Below, one piece after another: positions 49,105 through 63,193 of a stretch of 64,000 nucleotides of DNA. The notes below the pieces were generated by a model. The model worked only from the letters and a program-made list of their open reading frames with translations, did no database searches and had not been told where the DNA came from. The stretch lies in contig CM056391.1 in the NCBI GenBank assembly GCA_029718625.1, forward strand, positions 27,382,281 through 27,446,280, read 5' to 3'. The translations under genes were made by a program, and so were the position numbers. The first letter of the stretch is position 1. Every line of letters starts with the position of its first letter. This DNA is from Synaphobranchus kaupii (lineage: Eukaryota; Chordata; Actinopteri; Anguilliformes; Synaphobranchidae).

Positions 49105-51731
49105 TCACCACATTATGGTATTAATCAGGTTGAGGCACTATGCATACAGCAAGAATGATTCTCTAGCAAACAATGATTAACAGAAATAATAAAACATAAC
49201 AGTGTTGTTTGCTGGGTGTACACCAGACCAGCTCCATGCGATACTGCTGGGTACATATTTATTTAATCGAAAGGCTTTTGTCAGTTTCACTTCACAAGCA
49301 GTCAGTTGTATCAGTGGAAGTAGTACAATCTAATACCAAATGAAAAATAAATAACCCCCCCCCCCGAGGAACATAAAGCTATTTAATTTAAATAACTAAA
49401 TTCCAAAACTACACAGTAAATTAACAGTAAAATGTCCAGTGTTAATCCAACTCTAGAAGAGTAGATATAAGCGTACTCTGGCCAGATTAGGTGAAGTCAC
49501 GTGGCGCTGTAATGGCGACATGTAGTCCAGCTGTCTCTCGTGTTCGTATTTGTTCATTTGAATGTATTTTGTTGTGTCGGGCTTTTGTCTTTTGTTTTTT
49601 TCATGCATGTGTGTCTGTTGTGGGACGGGGAAGCGGGCTGGAGATTGTTCAGGGCATTCCTGCTTCTATTCTATTCTATTCTATATGTACTCTGTTAGAG
49701 TTGAATTATCACTGGACATTTTACTGTGTAACAGTGCATTTTTAAAGGATAAAACTGCCAAACTTTTAAAATATTTTTTTTGAGACCAAACTTCTGCATG
49801 TTTTCCATTTCACTGTCTTTGGATTGTTTGTTGTAATAGTCTGATCAAGTACATTTCCTTTGCTCACCTCCACTACAGGAACATATTTCCTTCTCACATC
49901 ATGGATTTCCTGTACCAGTACAAAAGCAATCTATTCGCTGTTATGTCCTTGTTGAGAGGGGTATGTAAGCAAACCATCCAGACAATTGGAAACAATGCCT
50001 CAGTAAACATGTGCAGAAAAAATGTGTAAGATGTCATGAGGATGACAATTTCCCTTTGGCACAACATTTAGAGCTATGCCCCAATATCTATAGTTCTTTG
50101 GCCACTATAGATATGAAACGATTATGGTAAAATCTTATGGGTGGTGACTTGAAGTAGAAGTATACGTCGACGAGAATGTTTTTTGGAGGTACATAATTAA
50201 AAACATCGCCCTATTTGGATGAATATCACCTATTTGGAGGTTAGGCCTTATTCAATTTATTTAATTTAGTGGAATTTTCTGTTTTTATTTATTCTTTTGC
50301 ATGCCAAGATTGAAGGAAATCTTATGGAAGTCTGTAATTCTGTGCCAACAGTATAGTAATTTAATGAAATTATCTTGCTTTTCCTTGAATTGCAAATCTA
50401 ATCTTGAAATGTGATTAAACCCTTGGTTCTGTAATGGTTTTAATGGGGAAGTGGCAGAACACCAGCGCCGAAAAGCAGCAAAACTGCTACCTGCCATCAG
50501 TTTGTCCTGTTTCTATGAAACACGGGATTTCAACAGACTTGCTTTTCCCCCCCTCATCTAATAGTACTATTACTCCCAACTAAGGAGTTATTTTAATCGA
50601 TGCAAAAAGTCTTGGTGTCATTGTCATGGAGGGAAAAAAACCGGCACACATGAATGTCGCGCATGAAGTGCGCGAAGCAAGTTCTGTCAGGAAACTCTTG
50701 CTGCAGCCAAACATATGTTTTCATACTCAACCAATCACATGCACAGCTCGCTAATTGAGCGGCCCTTTTTAAAGGTGAGAGTCAGACCTCTTAAATGCTG
50801 CTGTGTTCCCTTTTTGATAGGCAACGCAGGCTGGTGCGTGCACTAGAAGCAGATCCATTCGGCGGCAAACCAACACAATTGTATATTCATTATACATAAA
50901 TTGATATATTAATTAAAATACATAAGTTGAATATGTGAGTTGTCCTGACCAAGATATCTTATTGTGCAAAGGCATCCATGCTAACCTATGCATCCTTCCA
51001 TTTTACACAAGTGAAGAAGCTTCTTTATCCAAATGTGTCTTTATCCATAAAGTTGTCCCCATATAGGTACATGCACAATGGTGTTAAAACTGATACACAG
51101 GTCAGGATCAAGCGGCCATATTTGTGGGCTTATATCCAGGGCTGGATGTAGGCATTGCCCACCCAGATGCCGATCTCCTGTCTCCGTTAGCTACCTAACA
51201 ATAAGCAGAATTGTTAGAAAGCAGAGGAGGATGTGGTGAATTTTTTTATTTATTGCAAAATCCATTCTACTCATTGGAATACAGGGAGACGGTGCGGATT
51301 AAAACGGTCGGAGGTATATGAGAGTTATAGCCTAATTTAGCACTTGCTTTACGAGTAGCCTCGCTACAAAATCGCCTGTAGCCTATTGCTGGCCCTGTCC
51401 TCTCATAGGACTGTGCAGGATTTTGGCGACATAAAGAACATAAAACCTCAAAGAGGGTGTTCGTATGAAAACTGCGCAACACAACAAAAAGGTAAGGAGA
51501 AACATAGATGCACTTAAACGTTTGATTGGCACTACAGCATTTATAGGCATGCAAGGGGCATAATGAAACAGAGAATTCAGATATTTTTTGATGTGTCAAG
51601 CGGGCGGGATGCAGATTGTTTGTTTGTGGAGCCTAAAATGTTACGGTTCAACTTCACTGAAAAGCTCATTTCTCAAACTAGTAGCGGCGGCAGAATTTGA
51701 ATCGTGGGTGGGCCAAATAAATTAAGATTGA
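49105..51731. other. Non-coding interval
   Basis: Contains a C10 run near 49,356 and a short TTCTA-type repeat at 49,662-49,683. From 51,137 (CAGGGCTGGATGTAGGC) the sequence looks like a decayed hAT-type element, but its right end is unclear. No gene seen. Confidence 0.35.
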
Positions 51732-52037
51732 GGCTGTGTCCGAATCAGAGCCTTATCTACTGCATCATGTGTCCTGTGTAACATTACTAGCATAGCCTAC
51801 TACTGTGTAGGCTACTGTTTACTGCATACTAGTGTGCGCCATGCAGTAGCCTATGTGAAAAATAGCCTATCCTCCATAGGCTAACAAGTGAAAACCCAGA
51901 AATAAGTATATCATACGGTGATTTTAAGTAGGCTACACTACATTTAGAGAAAATTTCGCCTACTTAACAACTTTCTCATTTAGAGTACTCGACAAACATA
52001 CTCAATAGTATGGAAGGACATTGATTCGGACACAGCC
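51732..52037. mobile_element. Harbinger-like MITE with GGCTGTGTCCGAATC ends
   Basis: Exact 15-base inverted ends, GGCTGTGTCCGAATC and GATTCGGACACAGCC, enclose 306 bases. TGA lies on both outer sides, fitting a 3-base duplication of the PIF/Harbinger kind. The interior is rich in TAGGCTA-type palindromes. Confidence 0.75.
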
Positions 52038-55000
52038 TGAGAGAGTGTTGCATTAATTCAGTTTAAATAGGAAAATACAGTAGTAAAGTAATAATGTTAT
52101 TTTCATAAACAGCGTGCTCAGACATCTTTTCCTCAATTTGTCAAATAGGCCTAAAGGCTACGAATGCCCTGTCAAAAAACAAACTAGAGGTAAAAATAAC
52201 CGCGCAGACCAGCATAATGTCACAAATCAAAACCCCAAATGTAATCAATATCGTTGCTTTGATTGCAACACAAAATAAAAAATCTGTATAAATTCATACA
52301 GGGATTCTGGCCATGTTTAGATTAAAACATTTAATTCAGTTTTCCCCGATAACTTCAAACATATTCACATATGAACACTTCAGTGGACTTTTGTTTGTCA
52401 TTTACGGCTTTCTCGTAGCCTATTCATTTACAGTTACGTAAATGTAATTGTCAATATTGCATGGCAAAATAACAATCAATAAACGTGACAGTCCTAATAT
52501 TTTATTCAAAACGACAGCTCATTTAGTCCCTTTCTTCCGACTTAATTTCACATAACAGGTCATAAATATTCACTTAGCCTAAGCCTACGCTAATCATTTT
52601 TGCCATATAGAAGTGCTTTCTAAGACTCATTTTTATCAAATTTTAGGGGTTATTTTAGCAAAATCTTTCTCCAGGGGGCCATGCCCCGCCTGCCCCGGAC
52701 CTTTTCAGTGGGGACCCCCCCACGTAATTAGTTTTCAAACATATTTCTGTCCTCGTCTGTTCCCACACCCACCAGCCGCTACTGCTGGCCAGGCCTACAC
52801 CCATGAAAAAACACAAACCCTTTTAGTTGGCGAACCAACCAAAATATCTCAGTGCCCTTCCCAGTCAAAGCAGTGTAGAACCGGGCCTGCTTATATCAGA
52901 TCACATTCAGTAGCTATCTGTTGAATAAAAACAAGGAATTTGCTTAATAATTTGCATTTAAGCTATATAGCTATTTGGAGTCTTGTAATTAGCTAGCTAG
53001 AATATTATGACCGAACTGGCAAAACTACATTCTGGAAATACTTGAGAAATACACCGCTATCATGACAGTATGCTCTACTTACTTATTGGCATGCAAATGT
53101 AATTCAATTTGTCTGATTTTCCAAGATGGCATTAGCCAGTCTCCATGTCTTTAAATTTACATTCAGATAGCACTCTCTTATAGAGAGTAAGGTCCCAAGA
53201 GTAAGGTATTCCAAGCCCTTGCATTTCTCCTGTAGTGGGCAGTAAAATATCTGTATTGCATTGGATGTAGTCAAACTAATTATTGGAACTACAATGCGCT
53301 AATTGAACAATGTGCTATTCCCATCTGTACACAGTACACTTGTAATCTGATGGTCAGGACATCACTCAAATGGAATAATTTAAAAAATGCAATAGTGCAT
53401 ACACTTTGGTTGGATTTGCTCAACTCGCTTTGTGAAAGTCAATGCACATTTACATTAAGATCATGGTGTTCTTGGCCTGAAACCCCCTTTCACTCAACCA
53501 GGAAATGGCTGCATGCCAGAGTCAAAGTACATAACATAATTATCAGGGAATAGCGTTTGTCAAAACGTATATCATAATGCTCATAATCTAAAGTTCTGAT
53601 ACATATTTTTCTTACATGACTTACGTTATCACATCTTATTATTGATAGTAACTCAGAAGTCCCATAAATAAATGACAAAATGTAATTGACTGAAGATCTG
53701 ATCATCAAAGGACAGATGTTTTCCGCTAGCCTCCTTAGGAGACTGGGGCAATTGTTTTGACAGTGCTCTGGTGACGACCTGCACAACAAGTCCTCAGGCA
53801 GCTCTAGCCAAATTCATCCCAGGACTTGAGAACGGATCTCCGTGAAATCACTCTTGAAGACAAAACTTGATGTTTCCCTCAAGTGGTTTTGAGGACTGGA
53901 CACTCCTCTGCATGACTTCATCTCTTGTGATGGTATACACTGTTCTTTCTGGCTGGCACCCCATGATCCGTTCCCTTAATCCAACGAAGTACAGCTGGGT
54001 GTATATTGCCATGAGACATGGCCAAACTCGGATAACACGCTTGGGTCCGCAGCTGGGTTTGATGTAGCATGCCTCTGTGAAGGTGTGCCTTTAAAGCATA
54101 TGGTATCTGAGCTGCAAATCTCCGAAGACTGAAGCAAAATGAGATTTTTACCCGATAGGGTGACGTTTAAATTGGGGAATTCAAGTTAGCATACCACACA
54201 ATGCAATACACAAATAATCAGACGATAAAAGGTTTATGGTAAGCTTTTATAAGTGACAGGCAAAGTGACATCGTAATTATGACAAGGCATATTTTTTCAA
54301 AACCAACAGTGAATCCTGGGAGGAAACTACACTATGTTTTCCTATGCCCATACTGTATGAAAAGGAAATAAGGATTAGCCATAAGCAGTTTGCTGATTAC
54401 CTGTGTGTTACAGTAATCACCATTCGTATGGGATTGGCCAGGCAGAAATTCACTGTGTTAGAAATAATCACAAAGCAAGCAATTGTATACGTGTATTCCA
54501 CGCCTGGCAATGTTTAGAAACCACTCAGTAGCTAGCTAAATGAGTACACCACTTGCTAGCTTGCTACCATCCCATAAGATTTAGTAAACTAAACACTAGC
54601 TAATGTCCCTGAAAATGCCCACACCACTGTTATCACTAGAGACACAGACACAGAGTGAGCTCGATTAGTGTCTGGTGTATGCCAAATGTGCTCTGGATAG
54701 GTGCAGTTTACGCACAATTTACGGGTCATTTAAAAATGTAAACAGAAGCCACAGGGCTGCTCAGAGTCAATTCACCCCTCAAAAACATAAAAAAATATTA
54801 GCCAAATGGCGTAGAAAACTAAACTGCCATTAATGTGAAATAAGAAGGCTAGTATCATAGTTGGACAAACAATAAACCTGTGTTTAGCTGCATATTTTGC
54901 ATAGGCCTAATAAAATACTAGAAAACCATGTGACATTCCACAGAATAAAACACAATTGTCCATCAGGCATTGCTATAGGTTGTAGCAGCAGGCTGACAGA

Positions 55001-57412
55001 TTTCCATAACACTTCAAAATTAATTGGGGAAAATCAATGAACACCGTGCCAGTGTGGTGCACATGCCAAAAATTGAGTTTTGCATCTGAATAACAAACTG
55101 ATTGAAGCTACGGAACAGCCTGTTAGACATCAGGTTGAGATGACATCGGTTTGGTGACATCAGCTTGAGATGTGCACACATGCATAATGATTTATTTCCA
55201 TTTTAGAAACCGCGTTCTCTGAAGAAAATCACTGTGTTGGAAAATTCATATTGGGTTATATATGACAGCAAAAAAGATGTTGACAAGACTTTACACTTCA
55301 CCTTTCAGCCCTGCAGAACAGGGTTTTCAGACAGCTTTAGAAGGTTAGGATGTCTGTGGGAAGCAGTAAACAAATGCTGTGTAACTAAGTTGTGCTGCAC
55401 TTGTTGTGTTTGGAATTTCTAATTCTACAATGTAGTGACCCACACCTTTGTGTAGGCTTAATACCACCATTTAATTCTCCCTGGCAATGTGACAGATTCT
55501 TATAAGCCTCTGCAGCAGTTTTATATCAGCCCAGTGAAGCTCCACAACATCAAAATTGCATATACAGTACATAAAACAATAATTAAGGCACAATATACAC
55601 CAGTTTAAAAATCCAAGACTATTTTTACTTTCTGTTGTTGTTGATACTTTTGAATTTAGTAAAAAATAATTTAAAAAGTATACATTCCAGAATGAACAGG
55701 GTAAGGGAAGTATTTGTGTGACACGGAATCCCTGTAAAAAAAAAAGAACAAGGTGATCGGCCTCTGTTCATAGACATCATTGACATATCCAGATCATTAG
55801 TTACCCTTCATTTCAGATTCGGAGAGACAAAAGGCTCCTTTCCCTCATTTCTCACATCTACAATCTAGTGTACAATCTAGCAGCATTTTTTGGGGACATG
55901 GCTATGGGTCTCCACTGCAGCGCACGTGACATTGGCCGAAACATCCCAACTTTACATTCGCTAATGAAACAAATAGTCACAGGCAGTACCGGAAGAGTTG
56001 AGTCGCTTGTGGTGCTGAAGACGGTTCATATATAATTTCATATTGATTTAAAGACTTCCACAACTGTTTTACTGGATAACAGCCAAGCTCTGGTCACGGT
56101 CTGTATTCTCTAATGCCATTTCTTGATAATAGGTTGGACAAGGTTTTAAGCTTGACAGACAGATGAAAACTGCACCCTGAGATGGAATGTAGCCAACCCT
56201 GTGAAACAACCCTGGACATAATGCCTGGTGAAAGTTTTAATGTACGCACAAAATAACTTATTGACGTTGCATATGATAGGAAACAAATCAAATTAGCCTT
56301 GGATGAAATTACAAGAAAAATCTATTTAACCACAAACGACTTTGCATTTATAGTTTTCATAGTGACAGGTTGCAGATAACATGCAAGCACAGAAGACAAT
56401 TTATTGGATTGGAAAACCTGGTTATCAGTGCAAAATCAAATCAACATTAATCTCCGCAACAAAGAGGGAACAACTGCAACACTCGCTCCCAGATTTCCAA
56501 TTTACCAAATATTATATTATAAACATACTTTGCTAAAGGTTTTCCATAAAACCTCATTCACATTGTCACTTTCCTGAACAGCGTTTGTGAGCTGTGATAA
56601 TTAAATCAGAATGGTCCTTGCAGTTCTACCGTTAGTGACTGAAGAAGAACCGCAATATTAACAATATAGCTTCTTTCTGACACACTGCACTAAATTAACT
56701 TTACGTAGTATCACAGTACGGTATACGAGCGAGGCTAATATGCACCATTGACAAGAGAGTAGCTAGCTGACCTGCTGTTACCCAGTTACTATTTACTTTT
56801 TACACAAAATTTTCTCTAAATGTTTAAAAAAGTGACATTTGAAAATTGTAGTGGATTGTCCTTACATTTGGTGATGCTAAATGTGTAGAAATTGAGCAGG
56901 CTTACAGAATGTGCAACACAAATGGCACCCCATCGTTGCAGTGTGCAAGCTTTAATTTTCAATGCGCTCTGGATTTTCAATCAATTTTCATGAGCGGCTA
57001 TGATGTGAAGTCAAAAATTAACAGATGTGTTTGTTTTCATGTTTAATCAAATATATTATAAAGTATTGAGTGGTGGGCAACTCACCTCTTATGTTGTAAA
57101 CTCACTAAAGCTGGAAGCTACAATTTAGCCCCCTGGAAATAGTGAATGAACGGAAGGCGGAAAAGATAATGTAAAGGACACGCCATTCACCAATAAATGA
57201 TCACTATTCCACTTTATCGAAGAGACCCATCGTAACCATGGTTTCCATGGGTAATACATATCAGTTCATGATTGCTTTTTGAAATGCGATATGATTTTTA
57301 CTTGCTTATTATTTTTTTTCACCAAACAAGTGCCCGCCTCACAATCATATCGCCAACATCTTTGTATATTACACTAGTTACACCTGAAAGTAAAGTTGAC
57401 CTCCAAAGAGAA
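52038..57412. other. Long non-coding interval
   Basis: No exon, RNA gene or complete element found. A segment near 52,670-52,740 (GGGGGCCATGCCCCGCC) may be the edge of an old DNA transposon. The rest is AT-rich single-copy-like DNA. Confidence 0.35.
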
Positions 57413-57529
57413 GGGGGGGGGGGGGGGGGGGGGGTGGTGGCGGGACTAATTCGATAATTTTAATTAGATCATTTTAATAATACAATAATATTAGTATTTA
57501 TAAGAGCTGTTTAGTCCCTTTATTAAATT

Positions 57530-57560
<31 letters not shown>

Positions 57561-57568
57561 GGGGGGGG
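57413..57568. repeat. Poly-G tract and (GT)n-G9 tract
   Basis: A run of 22 G at 57413-57434 is followed 98 bases later by (GT)14 from 57533 to about 57560 and nine G. Both are strongly G-rich on the plus strand. Confidence 0.95.
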
Positions 57569-58639
57569 TTATTTACTCAGTAAGTCACACATCTGAACAA
57601 TAAAACTGGAATTTATGAATAACTATGTTTTCCCCAGTTGGAATACCTCACTGAGGAGGTGCAACAATAATCTCTCTGAGGAACTGAACCCCCCATGGCC
57701 CCCTGCCCGTGAGTTCATGTAACTCCAGACGTAAGGACCTCTGCCTCTTCTCAGCAAGATTACTTTCTGTTCAGCAGACATTATGCTGAGACATCCCCCT
57801 ATGGCATCCCTCTTCTTTGATGCGTGAGCTTGTGCAGACGGGGGAAATAATGTAATTGTGCTCATAAGCATCGTACAGACACTGGTGAGCGTAGGGGTCC
57901 GAGGGTCTCTTGTGGGAATCTCATATGCATGTTTGTGACGACACTTTTCACCTCCGGGTGCAAGACGCTGGGTTTCCATGGAGAAGCGCCACTGTCGCAT
58001 AACCCCCCGTCAGATTGCTTCAGGGATAAAAAATAATAACAATGAAAGTGGATTCCCATGAGAGATGAATAAAAACCCCCTTCACGACCCTTTAAAGAAA
58101 TCGGATAAAGGCAGGCAAAACCCCAAAGAAACAGAGCTACCGTGGACTGAATGAACAGTGCCCAGCAAACAGACTTTCCACAAAGATCTGTGTGAATTGG
58201 GTGGTGTGGGTGATGCTGGGCTTTTCCCGTCTCTAGTCTAGCGATCTCTGACCCTAGCATGACCTTGGGTCCGGTCACTGATGAGCCTCATGGAGCATGC
58301 TCCTGACTGCTGCTGTCCAGTCAATCAAAACGTAGGGGAGCCATATTTAGCCTGCAATGGAAACGCATTGCCCCTACCTTCATATGGTAATTTCTCCAGC
58401 CATTCGAACGAGTGCCGAGACACCCTTGTGATTCAGACAATCACACATCCGTACACAATGAGTTTGCATGTTTTTATGTATACTGTAAATAGATACATTT
58501 TTAAATCTAATCTTTTTTATTTTGCATACATTATGATGGTAAGTGTGAGTCAACTTCAGAATCAGTGGTACCAGTGTACTAAAGATTTGTCTCACTTAAG
58601 CTGACATGTCTTGAAAATTGCAGCTCTCTAGGACAAGTG
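57569..58639. other. Single-copy interval, possible regulatory block
   Basis: Positions 57,640-58,400 are even in composition, lack recognised repeats, and contain several TAAT/ATTA cores and CAGCTG/CACCTG-type boxes. No coding exon is supported. Confidence 0.3.
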
Positions 58640-59290
58640 TTAAGATTTTATACCCATTTTATCAATTTAAAAAATTTTTTTATTTAGGAAAGCCAATTAT
58701 AGTGCCACCTTTTGATCATGGTCTTATGAATTGATTTGGTGTTGAGTCGTGTCTGTTGGTTGTATGACAACTTTCAGCAAGCTAGATTTAACAATCTAAC
58801 AGAAATTTATGAAAAAACACTTTTTTCTCACCCACCATTTTAAATGAAATGGCGGTATATATGTTAAACCACTTAGGTTAACATATCTACCACATTTCAC
58901 AATAATCAAACTGCTAAAGAATTCTGGTCAATTATGTAGTTTACAACAATTACTTATAAATTACTTAGCGGCCAAATGGTTCATGCGATTGGGTTGGTTT
59001 ATAGTATGTTTGTGTACCTCTATCTCCTGAAGCTGTATACTAACTTTGATGCAAATAGGACCAATAATAAAAAAGCCTTTACACCATATAAAAAATGGCG
59101 GAAAATCAAAATGGCAGACATGGGTAGTCCCAAAAGCAAAGACGTTGATCTGGAACGGCCAAATGTGTGCATGAATTTGTTAATCAATTGGACTTGCAGT
59201 ATAAAAAAAAGATAATATATGCCTTATAGCACCACCATCTGGCCAATACATGTGTGATACCTCCCTGAGTGGTGGGGGGGCCATAGCAGC
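58640..59290. repeat. Dispersed copy of the roughly 600-base unit
   Basis: AAAATGGCGG, ATAGCACCACCATCTGGCCAAT and related blocks match the array at 32965-34500. A purine tract (59,352-59,392) follows. Non-coding. Confidence 0.65.
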
Positions 59291-60989
59291 CAACCTGCCG
59301 AATATGGTTACTCTAGGACTTATGGTTTCTGAGCTATAGATACATTTATTGAAGAAAAGGAAAAAAGGAAAGAAAAAAAGAAGGAAAGAACAATAGGGTT
59401 CCTGTACTACATTCTTGGATCCCAAATAAGCATTCGGTCATTGATAATTTGTCATTATTTTGGGTGGTTCATATGGCTTCCACCATTCGATTTCAACCAT
59501 GATATGAAATCAATTAAATAAATGATTGTTAAGATCTATAAACACACCAAAGATTAATGGGTTTAGAAACAGTCCATCTGAACCAGGCAATTACCCTCCC
59601 TTTCTTCAAGACTTTTTGTTTAGTTTGTAAGTGTATGATCTTAATGCCAATTACAGAATAATATCAATGGACAATAATCCATAACACATGGGTGTGCTGT
59701 GAAATGAAATACATACATTTACCCTGTTGCCTCATGCCTCATGTAATAGTCGGTAATAGTAACAGTACACTCCTTAAAGCTGGAGTACGCAACGGTCGTA
59801 TATGCTGTCAAAACATTTCAAAGTTATAACATCCATTGGCACTGCCCACAGAGATTGAGACAAACTCCAACCCCACCTCTTCCAAAGACCGCATCGTGAA
59901 CGTGCAACCAACCTATCTCTTCGATTGGTTTATGTCATGAGCCACTTTGGTTTGAAAGCAAAAATTTGGGCCGATTCGCTGGTTTTAGAATGCAGAATTT
60001 GAGGGTATAAACAGTGTATGATGCTAGATTTCTCTCACAACAGTTCTTTCTTTGATTTCTACCAACTGAGCATGACTGGTCCCCGATATTTTTCTAAAAA
60101 AACAGTTGCGTACTTATGTAATAAGTACACACACACACACACTCCGATGCCCAGCCTGCATTAGTGCATTGTCCAGTAGCTAGACTGAAGGGCCCATGTA
60201 GTGTAGGTCTATAGTTGGGTGTGTGTCGAGATTCCGCAGCATTACCTCCACCGTTTGCTTGTGTCCTCACCTGCTGCGCAGCTGAGCACAGTGACAAGGG
60301 TGATTTACGCAGCTCTCCGGCGCCCTGCATGTTGCGAGGACACCTGGGGTCGTGATGGCAGCCTTCACCACGGCGCACGCGGCATCCATCATAGCCTGCA
60401 CAAAAGAGTGCTTGACAAATTTCCGATATCAATGGCAGCTGTCAGGACAACATAGGGTAATAGCCATCCTTGTCAAGTGCAGCTATTAATTCTTGCCAGT
60501 GTCAGTGCTGGGATAATTAATAGACTTTGCATCCTGGCCCAGAAATAAAGGCTTGCTGTCTAACATGGACAGTGTCACCTCTGTACTCGTGTGGAGCATT
60601 GAAAAAAGAGGATGGAGATACCAGTGCTTTGGAATGGGATAGTATTGTCATTGACTTGTCTCCCTTGCTTGAGGGGGACTGGGTTATTTAGAGCACTTGA
60701 TGAGCGAGCATAAGACGTTTAATTCTGTGCAAACACTGCTGTGAACCGTTGATGGACATCAGTCAAAATGTGACACTACTGTATTGCCTATGGCGTGCGT
60801 TCCATGTGAGACAACCTTGTACAGGTGTCCAATAAATATGGTTTATGACAAGTTCCAGGCTAAAATGACTTGTAGTTTATTCCTCTCTCTCAGCTGCAAT
60901 ATCTTTGAGAATATAATTCACCTCTCAGTGCTTGGCACTTCAAGCAGTTGCTGTCCAATCGAAAGCGCACATCCTTACATCTGTATATA
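59291..60989. other. Non-coding interval
   Basis: An (AC)n tract sits at 60,127-60,142. The segment 60,230-60,560 is repeat-free and has paired homeobox-like cores (AGCTATTAATTC, GGATAATTAATAG) and a CAGCTG box; it is a candidate enhancer. No gene seen. Confidence 0.35.
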
Positions 60990-62598
60990 CAGTTGAAGGT
61001 TTACATACACTTTGGTTGAAGTAATTAAAACTCATTTTTAACCACTCCACAGATTTCATGTTAGCAAACTATAGTGTTGGCAAGTCATTTAGGACATCTA
61101 CTTTGTGCATGATGCAAGTAATTTTTCCAACAACAGATTATTTCACTTTTAATTCACTATATCACAATTCCAGTGGGTCAGAAGTTTACATACACTAAGT
61201 TGACTGTGCATTTAAACAGCTTGGAAAATTCCAGAAAATGAAGTCATGACTTTAGAATCTTCGGATAGGCTAATTGACATTATTTGAGTCAATTGGAGGT
61301 GTACCTGTGGATGTATTTTAAGGCCTACCTTCAAAATCAGTCCCTCTTTGCTTGACATCATGGGAAAATCAAAAGAAATCAGCCAAGAAAATTGTGGACC
61401 TCCACGAGTCTGGTTCATCCTTGGGAGCAATCTCCAAACACCTGTAGGTACCACGTTTGTCTGTACCATCAATAGTACGCAAGTGTAAACACCATGGGAC
61501 CATGCAGCCGTCATACCGCTCAGGAAGGAGACGCATTCTGTCTCCTAGAGATGAATGTGCTTTGGTACGAAAAGTGCAAATAAATCCCAGAACAACAGCT
61601 AAGGACCTTGTGAAGATGCTGGAGGGAACAGGTACAAAAGTATCTATAGTCACAATAAAATGAGTCCTATATCGACATAACCTGAAAGGCTGCTCAGCAA
61701 GGAAGAAGCCACTACTCCAAAACCGCCATAAAAAAGCCACACTACAGGCTACTTGCAACTGCACATGGGGACAAAGATCTTTCTTTTTGGAGAAATGTCC
61801 TCTGGTCTGATGAAACAAAAATTTTACTGTTTGACCATAATGACCATCGTTAAGTTTGGAGGAAAAAGGGTGAGGCTTGCAAGCCAAAGAACACCATCCC
61901 AACCGTGAAGCACGGGGTGGCAGCATCATGTTGTGGGGGTGCTTTGCTGCAGGAGGGACTGGTGCACTTCATAAAATAGATGGCATCATGAGGAAGGAAA
62001 ATTATGTGGATATATTGAAGCAACATCTCAAGACATCAGCAAGGAAGTTAAAGCTTGGTCGCAAATGGCTCTTCCAAATGGACAATGACCCAAACCATAC
62101 TTCCAAAGTTGTGGCAAAATGGCTTTAGGACAACAACGTCAAGGTATTGGAGTGGCCATCACAGTCCTGACCTCAATCCAATCGAAAATATGTGGGCAGA
62201 ACTGAAAAAGCGTGTGCGAGCAAGGAGGCCTACAAACCTGACTGTTACACCAGTTCTGTCAGGAGGAATGGGCCAAAATTCCAGAAACTTATTGTGAGAA
62301 GCTTGTGGAAGGCTACCCAAAACGTTTGACCCAAGTTAAACAATTTAAAGGCAATGCTACCAAATACTAACAGAGTGTATGTAAACTTCTGACCCACTGG
62401 GAATGTGATGAAAGAAATAAAAGCTGAAATAGATCATTCTCTCTACTATTATTCTGACATTTCACATTCTTAAAATAAAGTTGTGATCCTACCTGACCTA
62501 AGACAGGGAATGTTTACTAGGATTAAATGTCAGGAATTGTGAAAAACTGAATTTAAATGGATTTGGCCAAATTGTATGTAAACTTTCGACTTCAGCTG
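60990..62598 (+). mobile_element. Tc1 element of the Sleeping Beauty type, inactive
   Basis: A 1609-base element flanked by TA (60988-60989, 62599-62600). The ends carry inverted repeats with two direct repeats each, outer GTTTACATACAC near 61000 and inner AGAAGTTTACATACAC near 61182, mirrored near 62375 and 62575. The transposase frame runs from ATG 61360 to TAA 62368-62370 but is broken by frameshifts (near 61380 and near 62130), a TGA at 61661-61663 and a further in-frame stop near 61852. The DDE-type pieces WSDET, MDNDPNHT and DLNPIEN and the tail KQFKGNATKY remain recognisable. Confidence 0.95.
61360..62370 (+). pseudogene. Tc1-type transposase pseudogene
   Basis: The intact family protein is about 340 residues with a paired-like DNA-binding N-terminus and a DDE catalytic domain. 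Here the start MGKSKEISQ is present, then a short deletion shifts the frame; RTTAKDLVKMLE, the catalytic aspartates and the glutamate context are in differing frames or behind stops. The TGA at 61661 replaces a CGA arginine codon, as expected from CpG decay. It lies wholly inside the element at 60990-62598. Confidence 0.92.
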
Positions 62599-62964
62599 TA
62601 AATGTAAATATTCACAGATTGTTCATAATCAACTCACTGAACGTGAGGGGCAGACTACTACAGAGGATGTTCCATTTTATGTACAGTACAGTGTGTTCAT
62701 GAGGCCTAATTCTCACACTGTGCTAAATACTGTTGTTCCTGAAGGGCTATGAGATAATCTCTCTGCTGTTGCATGCACTCATAGTTCCATTTCCCTGCAG
62801 ACTGCCTGACCAGACCAGTGTTGGGTAGCCCTTTCCAAATGTGTGCCAGTGTTAGAAATCCATTGCAAACATTTGCTGTCTATTGATGATTTGCAAGGCA
62901 GGTTCTGTTCTGTCAGTTCAGATAGCACTCCGACAGGCTACTGAAATAACCTTGATACATACAT
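62599..62964. other. Short non-coding interval
   Basis: Nothing recognised between the Tc1 element and the SINE. Confidence 0.4.
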
Positions 62965-63193
62965 TACATTATAGGCATTTAGCAGACGCTCTTATCCAGA
63001 GCGACTTACACAAATTTTTTTTTTAAATCATGTTTTACATATTATCCATTTATACAGCTGGATATATACTGAAGCAATTCAGGTTAAGTACCTTGCTCAA
63101 GGGTACAACGGCAGTGTCCTATCTGGGAATCGAACCTGCAACCTTTCGGTTACAAGGCCAGTTCCTTAACCATTATACTACACTGCCGGCCCT
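62965..63193 (-). mobile_element. tRNA-derived SINE with L2-type tail (minus strand)
   Basis: On the minus strand the head has TATAATGGTTAAGGAACTGG (A-box region) and GGTTCGATTCCCAG (B box). A middle block TTGAGCAAGGTACTTAACCT follows, then the tail CGCTCTGGATAAGAGCGTC and TGCTAAATGC. This layout is that of widespread teleost SINEs whose tail matches L2 LINEs. Confidence 0.88.
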
